Assembly: GCA_023512255.1 (NCBI GenBank)
Contig: JAILZY010000099.1
Coordinates: forward strand, 1-12,233
Direction: 5' to 3'
DNA length: 12,233 nt
From: a bacterium
GTDB taxonomy: Bacteria; SZUA-182; DTGQ01
In this document: in pieces, positions 1-6,443 of the stretch
Numbering within the stretch: position 1 is the stretch's first letter
How the letters are laid out: each line of letters begins with the position of its first letter
Position numbers and translations under genes: made by a program
The notes under the pieces: model-generated
What the model saw: the letters and a program-made list of their open reading frames with translations, nothing else
Told to the model about the DNA's origin: nothing
Database searches by the model: none

Positions 1-1
1 A

Positions 2-99
2 CACTTTTGCAGAAATTTCTTAGCGCCTTGACATCCTTAGAAAGTTACCTCTAATAGCAAATCCAGTAAAATCAAGGTCTTGGAGAAAAAGTGCAAAAG
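2..99 (+). repeat. Structured intergenic repeat element, copy A (upstream of mnmG)
   Basis: A 98-bp segment that recurs, diverged, at 5434-5526 in the same orientation. It begins CACTTTTGC and ends GCAAAAG, so its ends are inverted repeats. A second, nested inverted pair, CCTTGA (26-31) and TCAAGG (72-77), lies inside. The best conserved stretches between copies are CCAGTAAAATCAAG and TTGGAGAAAAAG near the right end. A perfect -35-like TTGACA lies at 28-33, with only a weak -10-like match (TAATAG, 52-57) downstream. The element ends 117 bp before the mnmG start. It could be a MITE-like element, a portable promoter or a structured RNA leader. The repetition is seen directly; the function is inferred. 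Confidence 0.7.
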
Positions 100-168
100 C
101 ATAGTTAATCTCTCAATTAATCTAAGAACAAGGGCCAAGAACGAGCATATTAGTATTTACAGTATATT

Positions 169-206
169 AACAAGCATAATATATATTAACAAGTATAATA
201 TATATT
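169..206 (+). repeat. 19-bp AT-rich direct repeat upstream of mnmG
   Basis: Two tandem 19-bp units (169-187 and 188-206) differ at one base and begin AACAAG. Each carries a -10-like hexamer: CATAAT at 175-180 and TATAAT at 194-199. The second ends 11 bp before the mnmG start. No good -35 lies 17 bp upstream of either, so the promoter reading is weak. Confidence 0.65.
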
Positions 207-216
207 ATTATTAAGT

Positions 217-2112
217 ATGATGAAGTATGATGTAATTGTCGTCGGTGCAGGACATGCTGGCTGTGAAGCTGCCCTGGCTAGCGCCAGGATGGGATGCAGC
301 ACTCTCCTTCTGACCATGAATCTTGACGGTATTGCCTACATGGCTTGCAGCCCGTCCATCGGCGGGCTTGGCAAGGGCCACTTGGTGAGGGAAATCGACG
401 CCCTGGGCGGTGAAATGGGCAGGGTAGCGGATAGGACCGCCATTCAGTTCAAAACCCTAAACACCAGTAAGGGCCCGGCAGTTCAGGGGTCGAGGACCCA
501 GAACGATAAGCTTCGCTATCATATGGTGATGAAGGAAACCTTAGAGAAAGCTCATCAGCTCCATATCTGCCAGGGGATGGTTGAGGAGCTTTTGGTGGAT
601 GGCCAGCGGATTTTTGGGGTAAGGACACGGGTACAGGGTGAGATTTTGGCCCAAGCAGTGATTTTGGCTACTGGAACCTATCTGCGAGGACTGGTGCACA
701 TTGGGACTGAGAGTTTTTCTGCCGGACGAGCCGGTGAGTTTTCTGCCGAGGGGTTAGCCCGGAATCTAGCCAGGCTTGGCTTTCAGATCGGCAGGCTGAA
801 GACCGGCACGCCTCCACGGCTTCGCCGCTCAACCATTGATTTTTCCGCTATGACCCCTCAGCCAGGAGATGATTCTCCTCGGCCCTTTTCCTCATCTACC
901 ACCTGCGCCGAACTTCCGCAGCTTCCCTGCTACCTTACCCAGACTAACGATAAAATCCATGATTTGATCCGAAAAAACATTCATCTTTCGCCCCTCTACA
1001 ATGGGACAATTACCGGCATCTCAGCTCGCTACTGTCCCTCCTTGGAAGATAAGGTCATGAAATTCCCTGAGCGGCAAAGCCATCAGGTGATTATTGAGCC
1101 CGAAGGCCTTGAAACTGAGGAAATGTACGCTAGTGGCCTTGGCAATAGCCTCCCCTACGAGCTTCAGGTGGCCATTGTCCACTCGGTCAAAGGTCTTGAG
1201 GAGGCCCAGGTTATGAGACCAGCCTATGCCATCGAGTATGACTTTATCTTTCCTACACAACTTAAGCCGACCTTAGAAACCAAGCTGATCGAGGGCCTTT
1301 ACCTGGCTGGTCAGATCAATGGCACCTCAGGCTATGAGGAGGCCGCGGCTCAGGGGCTTTGGGCCGGAATCAATGCCGCCCTGGCGGTGCGTGGGGATGA
1401 ACCCTTTATCATGGACCGCTCGGAAAGCTTTATGGGGGTTTTGGTGGATGATCTGATTACCCGGGGAACCCGTGAGCCTTACCGGATGTTCACCTCAAGG
1501 TCAGAATATCGGCTCATCCTCAGGGAGGATAATGCCGATCTGCGGCTTACGGAAAAAGGCTATCGGCTTGGCCTGGTCAGCCAGGAGCGCTACGAGCAGG
1601 TCAGGGAAAGGGAGCGAGCCGTTCGCCTGGGGCTAGAATGGCTCGGCTCGGTCAAGATTTTGCCTAATGTGGAAACAAATCAGGCTCTGGCCAGATTGGG
1701 TTCGGCGCCGCTTCAAAAAGTAGTCAGCCTGAAGGAAATCCTAAGACGCCCTGAGCTCAGGTTTCAAGATTTACAGTCTCTGCCTGCTCATCAGGCCTGC
1801 GGCGGCTGGCCCTCTGTCTGTTTAGACCCTGAAGTAGTGCGCCAGATCGAGATTGAGGCAAAATATGAAGGCTACATCCAGCGCCAGATGCAAGAGATCA
1901 GGCAGTTTCAAAACCTGGAAAGAGTCAAGATTCCACCTGACTTTGACTACCAGAGATTGTCAGGCCTATCTAACGAGCTGAAGCAAAAACTCACCGACAT
2001 TCGCCCTATCTCTCTCGGCCAGGCATCCCGGATTTCGGGCATGACTCCAGCGGCTCTTTCCGTGTTGATGATTCACCTAAAAACCAGGAAGGCATTAGAA
2101 AAATCGCTCTGA
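217..2112 (+). CDS. mnmG: tRNA uridine-5-carboxymethylaminomethyl modification enzyme MnmG (GidA)
   Basis: The FAD-dependent partner of MnmE. The MnmEG complex adds the carboxymethylaminomethyl (or aminomethyl) group at C5 of the wobble uridine of certain tRNAs, in the cytoplasm. The 631 residues match the usual family length. The N-terminal Rossmann motif GAGHAG is at residues 10-15, followed by [13 protein letters not shown], the LKTGTPPRL segment, the [10 protein letters not shown] signature with the conserved Cys at 273, and [17 protein letters not shown] at about 364-380. The C-terminal helical part fits the MnmE/tRNA-binding region. The start is at 217 or 220 (adjacent ATGs) and no Shine-Dalgarno is visible, only A/T-rich sequence. 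A perfect 10-bp tandem duplication spans the start codon. The classical neighbours (mnmE, rsmG, parA/parB) are absent; mtgA follows after 93 bp. Confidence 0.97.
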   Translation: MMKYDVIVVGAGHAGCEAALASARMGCSTLLLTMNLDGIAYMACSPSIGGLGKGHLVREIDALGGEMGRVADRTAIQFKTLNTSKGPAVQGSRTQNDKLRYHMVMKETLEKAHQLHICQGMVEELLVDGQRIFGVRTRVQGEILAQAVILATGTYLRGLVHIGTESFSAGRAGEFSAEGLARNLARLGFQIGRLKTGTPPRLRRSTIDFSAMTPQPGDDSPRPFSSSTTCAELPQLPCYLTQTNDKIHDLIRKNIHLSPLYNGTITGISARYCPSLEDKVMKFPERQSHQVIIEPEGLETEEMYASGLGNSLPYELQVAIVHSVKGLEEAQVMRPAYAIEYDFIFPTQLKPTLETKLIEGLYLAGQINGTSGYEEAAAQGLWAGINAALAVRGDEPFIMDRSESFMGVLVDDLITRGTREPYRMFTSRSEYRLILREDNADLRLTEKGYRLGLVSQERYEQVRERERAVRLGLEWLGSVKILPNVETNQALARLGSAPLQKVVSLKEILRRPELRFQDLQSLPAHQACGGWPSVCLDPEVVRQIEIEAKYEGYIQRQMQEIRQFQNLERVKIPPDFDYQRLSGLSNELKQKLTDIRPISLGQASRISGMTPAALSVLMIHLKTRKALEKSL

Positions 2113-2205
2113 TATTCCTCCTCATCCGCCCTCTATGAGCGCTCTGATATACTCTTTGGTCTTTTCTTTGGTCTTTAAGGATATCGAATTTGCGTAAGGT
2201 TCAGA

Positions 2206-2934
2206 ATGAAAAAGGGATCAAGGGGCAAAAAACGAAAAAGATTCTTTCCCTGGATAATATCAGCCATCCTGTTAATTATCCTGGCTACAGGGGTCGGCTA
2301 TCTTTTCTTCATCCCTGATATTTCAAAGCTGGTTAGTGAGAATCCCCAAAAGACAGCTTTCATGGCCTATCGGGAGCGGGAATGGAAAGCCAAGGGCAAG
2401 AGAGTTAAAATCAAGCAGCGCTGGGTACCTCTCTCACAAATATCACCGCATCTGATCAGGGCAGTGATTATTGCTGAAGATGCTAAGTTTTGGAAGCATA
2501 ATGGATTCGATTATGAGGCCATCAGAGCAGCCATAGAGCAGGATATTGCGGCCAGAAGATTTAAATTCGGCGGCAGCACGATCAGCCAGCAGCTGGCTAA
2601 GAACCTCTACCTTTCACCAGCCAAGAACCCTTTGAGGAAAATCCGTGAGGCGATCATCACCTGGCGGCTGGAGAGAACCCTTAGCAAAAGACGTATCTTG
2701 GAGCTCTATCTAAACGTCATCGAGTGGGGAGAGGGAATATTTGGCGCCGAAGCTGCGGCCAGATATTACTACGGAAAGTCAGCTTCGCGGCTTACTCCCC
2801 TTGAGGCAGCCAGACTGGCTGCGGTTATTCCTAATCCGCGGCGGCTCAATCCGAGGGATAATCACCGCTCTGTGGTCAGGCGATCAAACCGCATCTGGCA
2901 CCGTATTATGGCTATAAGGGGAAGAGAGGGTTAA
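2206..2934 (+). CDS. mtgA: Monofunctional biosynthetic peptidoglycan transglycosylase (GT51)
   Basis: Polymerises lipid II into glycan strands at the outer face of the inner membrane and has no transpeptidase domain. The 242 residues fit the MtgA length. A basic N-terminus is followed by one membrane segment at about residues 14-36. The GT51 motifs appear in order: EDAKFWKHNG at 91-100 with the likely catalytic Glu91, GGSTISQQ at 122-129, RKIRE, then RRILELYLN with the GAEAAARYYYGK segment after it. The start is supported by TAAGGT at 2195-2200. The spacer after mnmG (2113-2205) has no terminator but contains two tandem copies of CTTTGGTCTTT; co-transcription with mnmG is possible but not shown. 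A strong hairpin follows the stop codon. Confidence 0.95.
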   Translation: MKKGSRGKKRKRFFPWIISAILLIILATGVGYLFFIPDISKLVSENPQKTAFMAYREREWKAKGKRVKIKQRWVPLSQISPHLIRAVIIAEDAKFWKHNGFDYEAIRAAIEQDIAARRFKFGGSTISQQLAKNLYLSPAKNPLRKIREAIITWRLERTLSKRRILELYLNVIEWGEGIFGAEAAARYYYGKSASRLTPLEAARLAAVIPNPRRLNPRDNHRSVVRRSNRIWHRIMAIRGREG

Positions 2935-2939
2935 TCAGC

Positions 2940-2977
2940 CGGGGGCACCGAGAGCGGCTGCCCCCGAGCGAGGTTTT
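2940..2977 (+). terminator. Strong hairpin after mtgA, probable terminator
   Basis: CGGGGGCA (2940-2947) pairs with TGCCCCCG (2959-2966). An inner CCG/CGG pair closes an AGAG loop, with one bulged C at 2958. It begins six bases after the mtgA stop. Only four T residues follow (2974-2977), after a gap, so it is not a textbook intrinsic terminator. It lies between convergent genes and may also limit read-through from the minus strand. Confidence 0.6.
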
Positions 2978-3080
2978 GCCAAGGTTTAAGGTTTGCTCTG
3001 CGGCCAATCGCAGCTTATCAATATACTGCAAATCTCCTCTGGACAGGGCAGGCGTTTAGTCTGCTGTTACATGTAGCCTA

Positions 3081-3485
3081 TCAGGTAATCTTAGGCTCAA
3101 GTTTTTTCGCCTGCTCTATCCAGTGCTGAACAACACGGGGTGAAGGATTAATCTTGGATAGCCGCTTTCTCGCGTTGATCTCGTGAAGCTTCTGAGAGAG
3201 AGCGGTTGCGTCCTGATCACGCAGATCCAAGGTTGTTCTTATTCCAGAGGCTTCGAGCAATTGGCTTGTCTGGCGGCCAATTCCACGGATTCTAAATAAA
3301 TCCGCGGTGTTGGTCCACTTGAGCAAAGTGTCGGCATCAATCCCTATCTTTCCAGCCAGCTCGTCCCGCTCTTCCCTGCGCCCGCACATATTCAGCAAAT
3401 CATCGGTTGTGTCTATTCCCACCTGGTGTAATTTTTCCGAGTAGGATGGACCAATTCCCTCGATTTCATCAATCCTGTTTGCCAT
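3081..3485 (-). CDS. DUF4332-type helix-hairpin-helix protein
   Basis: A 134-residue soluble protein with no signal peptide or membrane segment. It has two helix-hairpin-helix-like modules: IDEIEGIGPSYSEKLHQVGI at residues 5-24 and LFRIRGIGRQTSQLLEASGI at about 63-82. Each carries the GIG turn typical of HhH folds that contact DNA backbone or mediate protein contacts. The pattern GIGPxYxEKLxxxGIxTTDDLL is what I associate with DUF4332 proteins, whose function is unknown. The start is well supported: on the minus strand AAGGAG (complement of 3495-3500) lies nine bases ahead of the ATG. It follows the outer-membrane-protein gene on the same strand after about 200 bp, with a possible weak terminator between them. 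DNA binding is inferred only. Confidence 0.85.
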   Translation of the reverse strand: MANRIDEIEGIGPSYSEKLHQVGIDTTDDLLNMCGRREERDELAGKIGIDADTLLKWTNTADLFRIRGIGRQTSQLLEASGIRTTLDLRDQDATALSQKLHEINARKRLSKINPSPRVVQHWIEQAKKLEPKIT

Positions 3486-3614
3486 AATCCTTATCTCCTT
3501 ATTTAATATCCATTACAATAAAGAATTTAATTTTCTTCATCCTCTTTTCGGTTATTTTATAAATTATAATTTCGTTATTGAAGATGAGAAAATAGGAAAT
3601 GGAGAAACAGGAAA

Positions 3615-3638
3615 TAAAAACTACCGCCAAGAAGGCAG
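3615..3638 (-). terminator. Possible weak intrinsic terminator after the outer-membrane-protein gene
   Basis: Read on the minus strand, CTGCC, a five-base TTCTT loop and GGCGG form a five-pair stem (one G-U), followed by TAG and TTTTT (complement of 3616-3620). It lies about 50 bp after the stop of the 354-residue minus-strand gene. The short stem keeps confidence low. Confidence 0.4.
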
Positions 3639-3678
3639 ATCTATGATCATAGTAGTTAGATCTAAAATCATAGTAACA
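3637..3678. repeat. 21-bp direct repeat with AGATCT boxes
   Basis: Two tandem 21-bp units (3637-3657 and 3658-3678), each beginning AGATCTA and sharing ATCATAGTA. The first contains the 12-bp palindrome CTATGATCATAG. The repeat lies between two minus-strand genes, just downstream of the outer-membrane-protein gene. Its role is unknown; it overlaps the base of the possible terminator. Confidence 0.5.
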
Positions 3679-3687
3679 GATTGTTTT

Positions 3688-4752
3688 TTAAAAGTAAATG
3701 GCTGATTTGACAAACACCCCTTGGCGAAGTAGCCTGACTTCATCGAGATTCGACTTTCCCTTTTCCCCAGAATAATAATAGGTAATATCAGTGCCGCCAT
3801 CTGCGGCCAGCCACAGATATTGCCAGCCCAGCTCAAAACCGATCGCTGCCCAAGGATGGTAGATAAGCGACAGCTCGGCACTCACTCCATACCCATAGGC
3901 CTTATGATGAAAGCTTGGATTTTGGGCAAAATCATCCTCAAGGTTCCATATTCCCGTACCAAGATAATGGGCCAGCAGGGGAGTTACTTTACCTCCGATT
4001 TCCAGAAAATGGCAAAGCGGAATAGGGGGATGGGTTAAATTCCATGTTGACTTTAGTCCGATCTTGATCGCATCCCAGGTGAAATGGTAATAGGAGTTTA
4101 ACCAGCCGACGGTTTGCTCTCTATTGGCTATTGGCCCATTATCCTGGGCAGATCTGCTCTCTTGGCTGTCAAGCCGAGAAGTGGTGGGCAGGGGCCGGGT
4201 GGAGAACATACGCAGACTGTCCTGGTAATGCTGAATCCCTAAAATTCCCTGCCAATGCCAGGCTGGGGATAGCTTCGGTGCCCTTGCCCTGAGTGAATGA
4301 GGAGCTGTCCCAAGGGGTAGAGTAATCCGCCCCTCCAGACTCCAGAGATCAACACGGCCATCTACGGGATTTTTTGACTCTGAAAGCCGCCGGCTATTCT
4401 CATAATCGGTATCTTGGGAACGCCCGTTGTTGATCGGGGCTGCGGCAAAGAGAAGGTTTAAACCAAAGGCAGGAGCATGGCGGAGGATATCGACTTCGAT
4501 AGAGAGCAGATCTGCATCAAGGTCATGGTATTTGAGCCTGGAGATGCAACTGCCCGATTTGCTGCTGAAGGATGTCTGCCAGGAGGCATCAGCCCTAGTG
4601 GGCCAATAGCCTGTTCGTAGACAAACATCATCTTTTCGCCTAACCGAGAGATTCTCTTGGCTAAGGCTTGGGCGGCTGCCTAGAAAAATCATTAATCCTG
4701 CCGCGATCAGGACTATTACAGGATTTGGCTGCACGCTGAGGATGGTTTTCAT
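3688..4752 (-). CDS. Predicted outer-membrane beta-barrel protein, family not recognised
   Basis: A 354-residue protein with an N-terminal hydrophobic stretch (about residues 12-25, VIVLIAAGLMIFLG) that looks like a Sec signal peptide, with cleavage probably near residue 31. No lipobox is present. The C-terminal half alternates aromatic and polar residues (for example IGFELGWQYLWLAAD), and the last residues are FVKSAIYF. A final Phe with aromatic residues at alternate positions is the typical BAM-recognised end of outer-membrane barrels. The start is supported by GAGGGAG about nine bases upstream on the minus strand. I do not recognise the family or its cargo. Internal ORFs on both strands within this gene are shadows. 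The barrel call is inferred from pattern and not from homology. Confidence 0.7.
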   Translation of the reverse strand: MKTILSVQPNPVIVLIAAGLMIFLGSRPSLSQENLSVRRKDDVCLRTGYWPTRADASWQTSFSSKSGSCISRLKYHDLDADLLSIEVDILRHAPAFGLNLLFAAAPINNGRSQDTDYENSRRLSESKNPVDGRVDLWSLEGRITLPLGTAPHSLRARAPKLSPAWHWQGILGIQHYQDSLRMFSTRPLPTTSRLDSQESRSAQDNGPIANREQTVGWLNSYYHFTWDAIKIGLKSTWNLTHPPIPLCHFLEIGGKVTPLLAHYLGTGIWNLEDDFAQNPSFHHKAYGYGVSAELSLIYHPWAAIGFELGWQYLWLAADGGTDITYYYSGEKGKSNLDEVRLLRQGVFVKSAIYF

Positions 4753-5133
4753 CCGAAAATCTCCCTCACTTTAATTCTTCCTCACCTATATCATTATCAA
4801 GGACTTTGAACTCAAAGACTTCGCAATTTCTTGAGTTAAACTATCCAGACTATCCTACATAAACGATAAATCTTGTGGCCCCAAACGTATGATCCCAAAC
4901 AGGGCTATTTGGCGAGTTGAGACTTTATGCTTTGAAGAGCATATCTTTATCGGTAAGTTGAGAGAAAATAAGCTCACCGAAATGTGTTTTAGAAAACTAG
5001 AAAACTTCCTGCTCTTCCAGTGCTTAAGTTTTGGTTTTTTTCCAGGCATAATTTTTGATTAGCTATTTTGGTAAAAATTTATAGTTTATTTCATTGTGTT
5101 CAGGTTACCATTTATAAGGTTCGATTTTCAGAG

Positions 5134-5215
5134 TTTTTGACACTTGCCTGTTTTTGATTTTTGATTTGGAAATAATTTTTGACTTGCCCACTCTTGATTT
5201 TTTGGATTGGTAATA
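5134..5215. repeat. Degenerate ~42-bp tandem duplication
   Basis: Two imperfect units begin TTTTTGAC (5134 and 5176) and share the order TTTTTGAC, CTTGCC, TTGATTTTT and GATT(T)GG. The second unit is two bases shorter near its start. It is T-rich and carries no coding frame that I can support. Confidence 0.45.
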
Positions 5216-5433
5216 CTATCATAGCATCTTGCCAGGCCTACTTTTTCGCTTGGGTGCCTTGAGGGTCCGCTTCATCCTGCCATAACCTTTGCTCGATTGT
5301 ACCGGTATCATGCTTTAAGGGGTCTTGATCGTTCTTATTAGCTAGCCTTATGCTGGAGAGCAAGAGATGGAAGGGAGGAAGGAGTATGAGGAATTTGGAG
5401 GAAGGTAACAATTTGGCAATATAGACAATACTG

Positions 5434-5526
5434 CACTTTTGCGGCTTTCCATGCCTTGAAATTCTTGAAGGTTATCTTTCATACCAAACCCAGTAAAATC
5501 AAGAGGTTGGAGAAAAAGCGCAAAAG
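5434..5526 (+). repeat. Structured intergenic repeat element, copy B (upstream of greA)
   Basis: The second copy of the element at 2-99, about 93 bp long and in the same orientation. Its ends are ACTTTTGC and GCAAAAGT, a perfect eight-base inverted pair when the following T (5527) is included. The nested inner pair is kept as CCTTGA (5454-5459) with TCAAGAGG (one bulged A). The 3' end is duplicated: GCAAAAGTATAT occurs twice in tandem (5520-5531 and 5532-5543). It is bracketed by ATAGACAAT repeats on both sides. It ends 102 bp before the greA start, close to the spacing of copy A from mnmG. A TTGAAA at 5456-5461 corresponds to the TTGACA of copy A. Confidence 0.7.
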
Positions 5527-5541
5527 TATATGCAAAAGTAT

Positions 5542-5594
5542 ATAGACAATAGACAATAAAATAATAGATAATAGACAATAGTATATAGACAATA
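5542..5594 (+). repeat. ATAGACAAT short tandem repeats upstream of greA
   Basis: ATAGACAAT or a one-base variant starts at 5542, 5549, 5564, 5571 and 5585, so spacings are near multiples of seven. A further copy lies at 5421-5429 on the other side of repeat element B. The run ends about 23 bp before the greA ribosome binding site. Low-complexity sequence like this is prone to replication slippage; a regulatory role is inferred. Confidence 0.6.
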
Positions 5595-5628
5595 TATACG
5601 GTAGTTAAAACCTTATGGAGGGCATCTG

Positions 5629-6108
5629 ATGAGTGAGAAAGAGTATATGCTCCAGAAGGACTATGATCGACTGATGCAGGAGCTGGAAAGATTAAAAAAA
5701 AAGGAGCGGCCCGAAGTGATAGCCAGAATTGCTGAGGCCAGGGCATTTGGAGACCTGTCGGAAAATGCAGAATATGATGCCGCCCGTGAGCATCAATCAT
5801 TTATCGAGGGAAGAATCCTTCAACTAGAGGATCGTCTAGCCAAGGCTATTGTCATTAATCCGGATGATTTGCCCAAGGATAAGATTGTCTTTGGCAGTCG
5901 GGTTATCCTATACGATCTGGACGAGGATCGTGAGGTGGAGTATACCCTTGTGGGCAAGGATGCAGATTACAGTAAGAAGGAGATCTCGGTCTACTCTCCT
6001 ATTGGCCGAGGATTGCTGGGAAAACGCGAGGGAGATGTGGTTGAAATCAAGGTGCCTTCTCGAACCTTGCGCTACGAGGTCCAAAAGATCAATCCACAAG
6101 ATGATTAA
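5629..6108 (+). CDS. greA: Transcription elongation factor GreA
   Basis: Binds the secondary channel of RNA polymerase and stimulates cleavage of the backtracked transcript 3' end, rescuing stalled elongation. The 159 residues match the family length. The N-terminal antiparallel coiled coil (about residues 1-75) carries the tip motif GDLSENAEYDAA, whose acidic residues assist the catalytic metal. The C-terminal FKBP-like domain ends with SPIGRGLLGKREGD and VEIKVPSRTLRYEV. GGAGGG at 5617-5622 is six bases before the ATG and fixes the start. An A9 run (5694-5702) encodes part of the KKK in the coiled coil. There is no clear terminator after the stop, only AATATC/AACAAT-type repeats. Confidence 0.97.
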   Translation: MSEKEYMLQKDYDRLMQELERLKKKERPEVIARIAEARAFGDLSENAEYDAAREHQSFIEGRILQLEDRLAKAIVINPDDLPKDKIVFGSRVILYDLDEDREVEYTLVGKDADYSKKEISVYSPIGRGLLGKREGDVVEIKVPSRTLRYEVQKINPQDD

Positions 6109-6124
6109 TAGGCCATCTCACTTC

Positions 6125-6173
6125 TACCAATATCAATACAATTACCAATATCAACAATTATCAACAATATTGG
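6125..6173 (+). repeat. TACCAATATCAA-type tandem repeat after greA
   Basis: Units starting at 6125 (18 bp), 6143 (16 bp) and 6159 (partial) share TACCAATATCAA and ACAAT. The right edge ATATTGG (6167-6173) is complementary to CCAATAT at 6127-6133 and 6145-6151, so alternative hairpins are possible. No T-tract follows, so I do not call it a terminator. Confidence 0.5.
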
Positions 6174-6244
6174 AAGAGATCATTAATATTTGAGTGATAT
6201 TATTGGCCTGGATATGGCTTTGGGGTAGGCTCTAGGTAGTCTTT

Positions 6245-6330
6245 TCGCCAACAAAGTGCGCAAGCTGGGTGAACACAGGGGCCGTCCCTGCGATTGATTG
6301 AGTAATTGGATATGCTCTCGCACTTGGCGA
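6245..6330 (+). promoter_or_regulatory. Possible structured RNA leader before the AI-2E/PerM-like gene
   Basis: TCGCCA (6245-6250) pairs with TGGCGA (6325-6330), and AGTGCG (6255-6260) pairs with CGCACT (6319-6324). This gives 12 Watson-Crick pairs interrupted only by a four-base ACAA bulge. The enclosed 58 bases contain a perfect five-pair hairpin, CAGGG-GCCGT-CCCTG (6276-6290). Downstream, CCACTAAG (6336-6343) can pair with CTTAGTAGG (one bulged A). It does not match any riboswitch consensus I know. It lies 114 bp ahead of the preferred start of the membrane-protein gene. The pairing is seen in the sequence; the regulatory role is inferred. Confidence 0.4.
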
Positions 6331-6443
6331 GGAAACCACTAAGTTTTAATTCTGGCCTGGATATCTCAACATCAGGATATCAAATAATAACCTTAGTAGG
6401 GTCTCCTGGAGGAGCCAGCAAAGTAGTCTCCTGGCCTCTGGTT

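Larger units (their letters stand above)
4753..5628. other. 876-bp divergent intergenic spacer
   Basis: Separates the minus-strand outer-membrane-protein gene from greA. It holds a small palindrome (CTTTGA-AC-TCAAAG, 4804-4817) about 52 bp ahead of the minus-strand start, a degenerate 42-bp tandem duplication (5134-5215), a purine-rich patch (about 5350-5407), repeat element copy B and ATAGACAAT repeats. A 57-codon + strand frame at 4889-5062 and an overlapping minus-strand frame at 4855-5049 exist, but neither has a good ribosome binding site or a recognisable product. I see no convincing gene, tRNA or known riboswitch. Confidence 0.6.

Noticed and set aside
1-216. Replication origin next to mnmG (gidA)
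   Set aside because: No DnaA-box cluster is visible. The only near match in the window (TATGGATAA at about 9473) is solitary and lies inside a minisatellite.
3621-3881. 86-residue minus-strand frame at the end of the outer-membrane-protein gene
   Set aside because: It overlaps that gene in another frame and has no supporting initiation site.
4855-5062. Overlapping small frames (64 codons on minus, 57 codons on +)
   Set aside because: Neither has a Shine-Dalgarno or a recognisable product, and both lie in an AT-rich spacer.
5348-5800. 150-residue minus-strand frame across the greA upstream region
   Set aside because: It overlaps greA antisense, runs through low-complexity repeats (YIVYILLSIIYYFIVY) and has no recognisable domain.
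5849-6193. 114-residue + strand frame overlapping greA
   Set aside because: A shadow of greA in another frame, rich in Arg/Ile/Ser from frame-shifted codons, with no initiation signal.
6306-6443. N-terminal extension of the AI-2E/PerM-like protein from TTG 6306 or ATG 6312
   Set aside because: No ribosome binding site is present, the 46 added residues are unlike the family's N-termini, and the stretch overlaps predicted base pairing. It cannot be fully excluded.
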